A DNA stretch of 16,038 nt, from contig JAQURI010000020.1 of assembly GCA_028715665.1 (NCBI GenBank), forward strand, positions 1 to 16,038, written 5' to 3'. Numbering within the stretch: position 1 is the first letter of the stretch; every line of letters starts with the position of its first letter. The notes below the pieces were generated by a model that saw only the letters and a program-made list of their open reading frames with translations, ran no database searches and was not told the DNA's origin. The DNA is from Candidatus Ratteibacteria bacterium. GTDB lineage: Bacteria > CAIJMQ01. Made by a program: the position numbers and the translations under genes. Positions 13,634 through 16,038 of this stretch are shown in pieces.

Positions 13634-14938
13634 ATGAAAAACAAAATAGAAAAGCTAATAAAGAGCAGAAAAGCAAAGATCGGCGTTATCGGTTTGGGTT
13701 ATGTGGGACTCCCCCTTGTAATACGGTTCCTTGAAGAAGGTTTTCCCGTATTCGGATTTGATGTGGATAAGAAAAAAATAGAAAACCTGAATAAAGGCAA
13801 ATCCTACATAAAACATATCCATTTCGGTATATTTAAGAAATATCGGGGAAAATTTCGTCCGACAAGCAATATGGACGAACTTGTTAAAACAGATGTGATA
13901 ATCATATGTGTGCCTACGCCGTTAAAAGAGAACAGAAAAGACCCGGACATGAAATATATCCAAAACAGCGTAAAAGAAATAAAGAAAAGATTACGTAAAG
14001 GCCAGCTGATTTCGCTGGAATCCACCACCTACCCCGGAACTACGAAAGAATTGGTTTTGCCCGCGCTTCAATCAACAGGACTGAAAGTTGGAAAGGATTT
14101 CTTTCTTGTCTTTTCTCCCGAAAGAGAAGACCCCGGCAACAAAAAATACAATACCAAAAATATTCCGAAAGTCGTAGGCGGGATTACAAAGGACTGTTTA
14201 CAACTCGGCATTCAGCTCTATTCCTCCGTCGTCGACAGAGTCATTCCCGTATCCTCCGCCGAAGTAGCGGAAATGACAAAACTTCTGGAAAACATATACA
14301 GAGCAGTAAATATTGCGCTTGTCAACGAACTTAAAATGGTCCTTGATAAGATGGGTATAGACGTTTGGGAAGTAATCGCGGCGGCCAAGACAAAACCGTT
14401 CGGTTTCCAAGCTTTCTATCCGGGGCCCGGACTCGGAGGGCACTGCATACCTATAGACCCCTTCTATTTCACATGGAAAGCGAAAGAACACGGAATGGAT
14501 ACAAAATTCATAGAACTTGCGGGAAAAATAAATACTTCTATGCCCGATTATGTAATAGAGAAGACCGAACGCGCCTTGGGTAAAAAAAGCAAAAAACTAA
14601 GGGGAGCAAAAATCCTGATTTTAGGCGTGGCATACAAGCAAGATACAGACGACGACAGGGAATCTCCCGCTTATGAAATCATGGACTTATTATCTAAAAA
14701 AGGCGCAGAAATTTTTTATAACGACCCTTACATCCCGCATCTTAAAAAATCGAGAAAATATGACTTCAAACTGTTTTCGGTGCCGCTTGCAAATAAATTC
14801 CTCGGAAAGATGGACGCCGTCATTTTAGTAACGGCTCATCACAATTTTGATTACCGAAAAATTTTGAAATACAGCAAATTGATAATAGACACGAGAGGGA
14901 TTTATGAAGGTATTAATAAAAAAATAGTGAAGGCATAA
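13634..14938 (+). CDS. nucleotide-sugar 6-dehydrogenase (UDP-GlcNAc/UDP-ManNAc type, WbpA/WecC-like)
   Basis: A cytoplasmic NAD-dependent enzyme that oxidises C6 of a UDP-sugar to a uronic acid for cell-surface polysaccharide synthesis. Its 434 residues have the expected three parts. An N-terminal Rossmann domain carries GLGYVG (20-25) and FDVD. The central domain has STTYPGTT (130-137), FSPEREDPGN (from 160) and the catalytic Cys271 in GPGLGGHCIPIDP. The C-terminal UDP-binding domain has LGVAYKQDTDDDRESPA. The SPEREDPGN block points to the UDP-HexNAc branch rather than UDP-glucose dehydrogenase. AAGGA at 13622 is the ribosome binding site and lies within a dyad. An AlkP-superfamily gene follows after 27 bases. 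Confidence 0.92.
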   Translation: MKNKIEKLIKSRKAKIGVIGLGYVGLPLVIRFLEEGFPVFGFDVDKKKIENLNKGKSYIKHIHFGIFKKYRGKFRPTSNMDELVKTDVIIICVPTPLKENRKDPDMKYIQNSVKEIKKRLRKGQLISLESTTYPGTTKELVLPALQSTGLKVGKDFFLVFSPEREDPGNKKYNTKNIPKVVGGITKDCLQLGIQLYSSVVDRVIPVSSAEVAEMTKLLENIYRAVNIALVNELKMVLDKMGIDVWEVIAAAKTKPFGFQAFYPGPGLGGHCIPIDPFYFTWKAKEHGMDTKFIELAGKINTSMPDYVIEKTERALGKKSKKLRGAKILILGVAYKQDTDDDRESPAYEIMDLLSKKGAEIFYNDPYIPHLKKSRKYDFKLFSVPLANKFLGKMDAVILVTAHHNFDYRKILKYSKLIIDTRGIYEGINKKIVKA

Positions 14939-14965
14939 AAACCTCTCTTAATGTAGGAAAAAAGA

Positions 14966-16038
14966 ATGTTTAGAAACGGACGTCTGATAATAATCGGCCT
15001 TGACGGTGTCCCTTACGGTTTAATAAGCGGCCTTGCAAAGGAAAACATAATGCCCAATATGGGCGGGATAATACGGGACGGCGTATTCAGACAGATGTCT
15101 TCTTCGATACCAGAAGTTTCGTCTGTCGCATGGAGTTCAATCATAACCGGCAAAAATCCCGCGGAACACGGCATCTTCGGTTTTACCGATTTTCCTCACG
15201 GGACTTATAGGCTCTCTTTTTCAAACTTTAAAGACTTGAAAGCCCCCGTTTTCTGGAATGACCCGCCGAAGCCGTCTGTAATTATAAATGTCCCTTCCAC
15301 ATATCCGGCGCTGCCTTTAAACGGAGTATTGATTTCCGGCTTTGTTGCTCCGGACTTGGAAAAAGGAGTATATCCTTCCTCGTTTGTTCCGTATCTAAAA
15401 GAAAACGATTACAGAATAGACGTAGATTCGGGAAAAGCGCATAAGTCGTTCGATTTATTTTTGAATGATTTGGACAAGACGCTCGACAGCCGAAAAAAAA
15501 TTTATGAATACTTATGGAAAAAAGAAAAATGGCAGATTTTTATGCTTGTTTTTACCGGCACCGACCGTCTTATGCACTTTTTGTGGGAGGCTTATGAAGA
15601 TAAATCCCATAAATATCATACCCATTTCACGGAACACTTTAAGAAAATAGACGGAATTATCGGCGAGATTGTAAAAAAATGCGGAGATAATGATTCAATA
15701 ATATTCCTATCGGACCACGGATTCGAAAAACTGGAAAAAGACGTGAACATAAACTTCTTACTTAAAAAAGAAGGTTTTCTGAAATTTACCCCGGGAGAAA
15801 AAGAGAACTTTTCTTCCATAGATTATCAAACAAAAGCTTTTGCACTCGACCCGGCAAGGATATATATCAACCTTAAAGATAAATATCCCCGAGGGAAGGT
15901 AGAACAAAAAGAAAAAGACAAAATAATAGAAGATTTAAAAGTCCTTTTTGCTTCGCTCGAATATAACGGGAAAAAAGTAATAAAAAAATTATTCAGGAAA
16001 GAAGAAATTTACAGCGGCCCCCTTTTGGAACATGCTCC
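14966..16038 (+). CDS. AlkP-superfamily phosphodiesterase-like hydrolase (runs off the window end)
   Basis: The reading frame is open from ATG 14966 to the window end, giving 357 complete codons. AGGAAA (14955-14960) precedes the start. The two-metal site residues are Asp13 (GLDGVP), a probable Ser52 nucleophile in PEVSSVAW, Asp200 and His204 (TGTDRLMHF) and Asp250-His251 (FLSDHGF); the last His ligand lies beyond the window. It is related to the protein at 11800 but uses Ser where that one has Thr. It directly follows the nucleotide-sugar dehydrogenase, suggesting a role in surface glycan or lipid-linked sugar metabolism. That is inference. Confidence 0.87.
   Translation, partial: MFRNGRLIIIGLDGVPYGLISGLAKENIMPNMGGIIRDGVFRQMSSSIPEVSSVAWSSIITGKNPAEHGIFGFTDFPHGTYRLSFSNFKDLKAPVFWNDPPKPSVIINVPSTYPALPLNGVLISGFVAPDLEKGVYPSSFVPYLKENDYRIDVDSGKAHKSFDLFLNDLDKTLDSRKKIYEYLWKKEKWQIFMLVFTGTDRLMHFLWEAYEDKSHKYHTHFTEHFKKIDGIIGEIVKKCGDNDSIIFLSDHGFEKLEKDVNINFLLKKEGFLKFTPGEKENFSSIDYQTKAFALDPARIYINLKDKYPRGKVEQKEKDKIIEDLKVLFASLEYNGKKVIKKLFRKEEIYSGPLLEHA

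Overview
The window comes from an AT-rich genome of a Gram-negative, probably uncultured and anaerobic bacterium. An outer-membrane beta-barrel with a signal peptide, DUF2490-like, supports the Gram-negative call. The style of the genes (a LeuRS with an unusual [15 protein letters not shown]-terminus, small ribbon-helix-helix proteins ending in LGYI, tandem heptamers between genes) recalls Omnitrophota or a similar lineage. That placement is a guess, because no rRNA or marker phylogeny is possible here.

Layout. Bases 1-593 are on the minus strand: the 5' part of leuS and a small ribbon-helix-helix (RHH) gene. From 728 onward every gene is on the plus strand. A divergent promoter region (594-727) lies between two distantly related RHH regulator genes. 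Next come sulfate activation (sat, cysC) and a small YezD/DUF2292 gene; a GC-rich, hairpin-forming intercistronic leader (about 2895-2970); and a DUF2490-like outer-membrane protein followed by a complete PstSCAB-type ABC importer (3034-7191).

An arsenic-type operon starts at 7295 behind its own promoter and a candidate ArsR operator. It encodes ArsR, an ArsP/DUF318 permease, a small CxxC thioredoxin, an exported CxxC protein, a CcdA/ArsG-like membrane protein, an ACR3 arsenite exporter and a short VIT-like membrane protein. No arsenate reductase is visible. The last block (11800-16038) holds an AlkP-superfamily hydrolase, a cluster of CTCTAAA heptamers, a VanZ-like membrane protein, a UDP-sugar 6-dehydrogenase and a second AlkP-superfamily hydrolase that runs off the end.

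How the parts fit. sat and cysC convert sulfate to APS and then PAPS. The next transcription block encodes an envelope route for an oxyanion (outer-membrane barrel, binding protein, two permeases, ATPase). The binding protein belongs to the PstS superfamily but lacks the usual Ser/Thr ligand motifs, so it may carry sulfate or another oxyanion rather than phosphate. The arsenic operon encodes a possible transmembrane thiol relay (cytosolic CPKC protein, membrane protein with two buried cysteines, exported CVTC protein) beside two efflux permeases.
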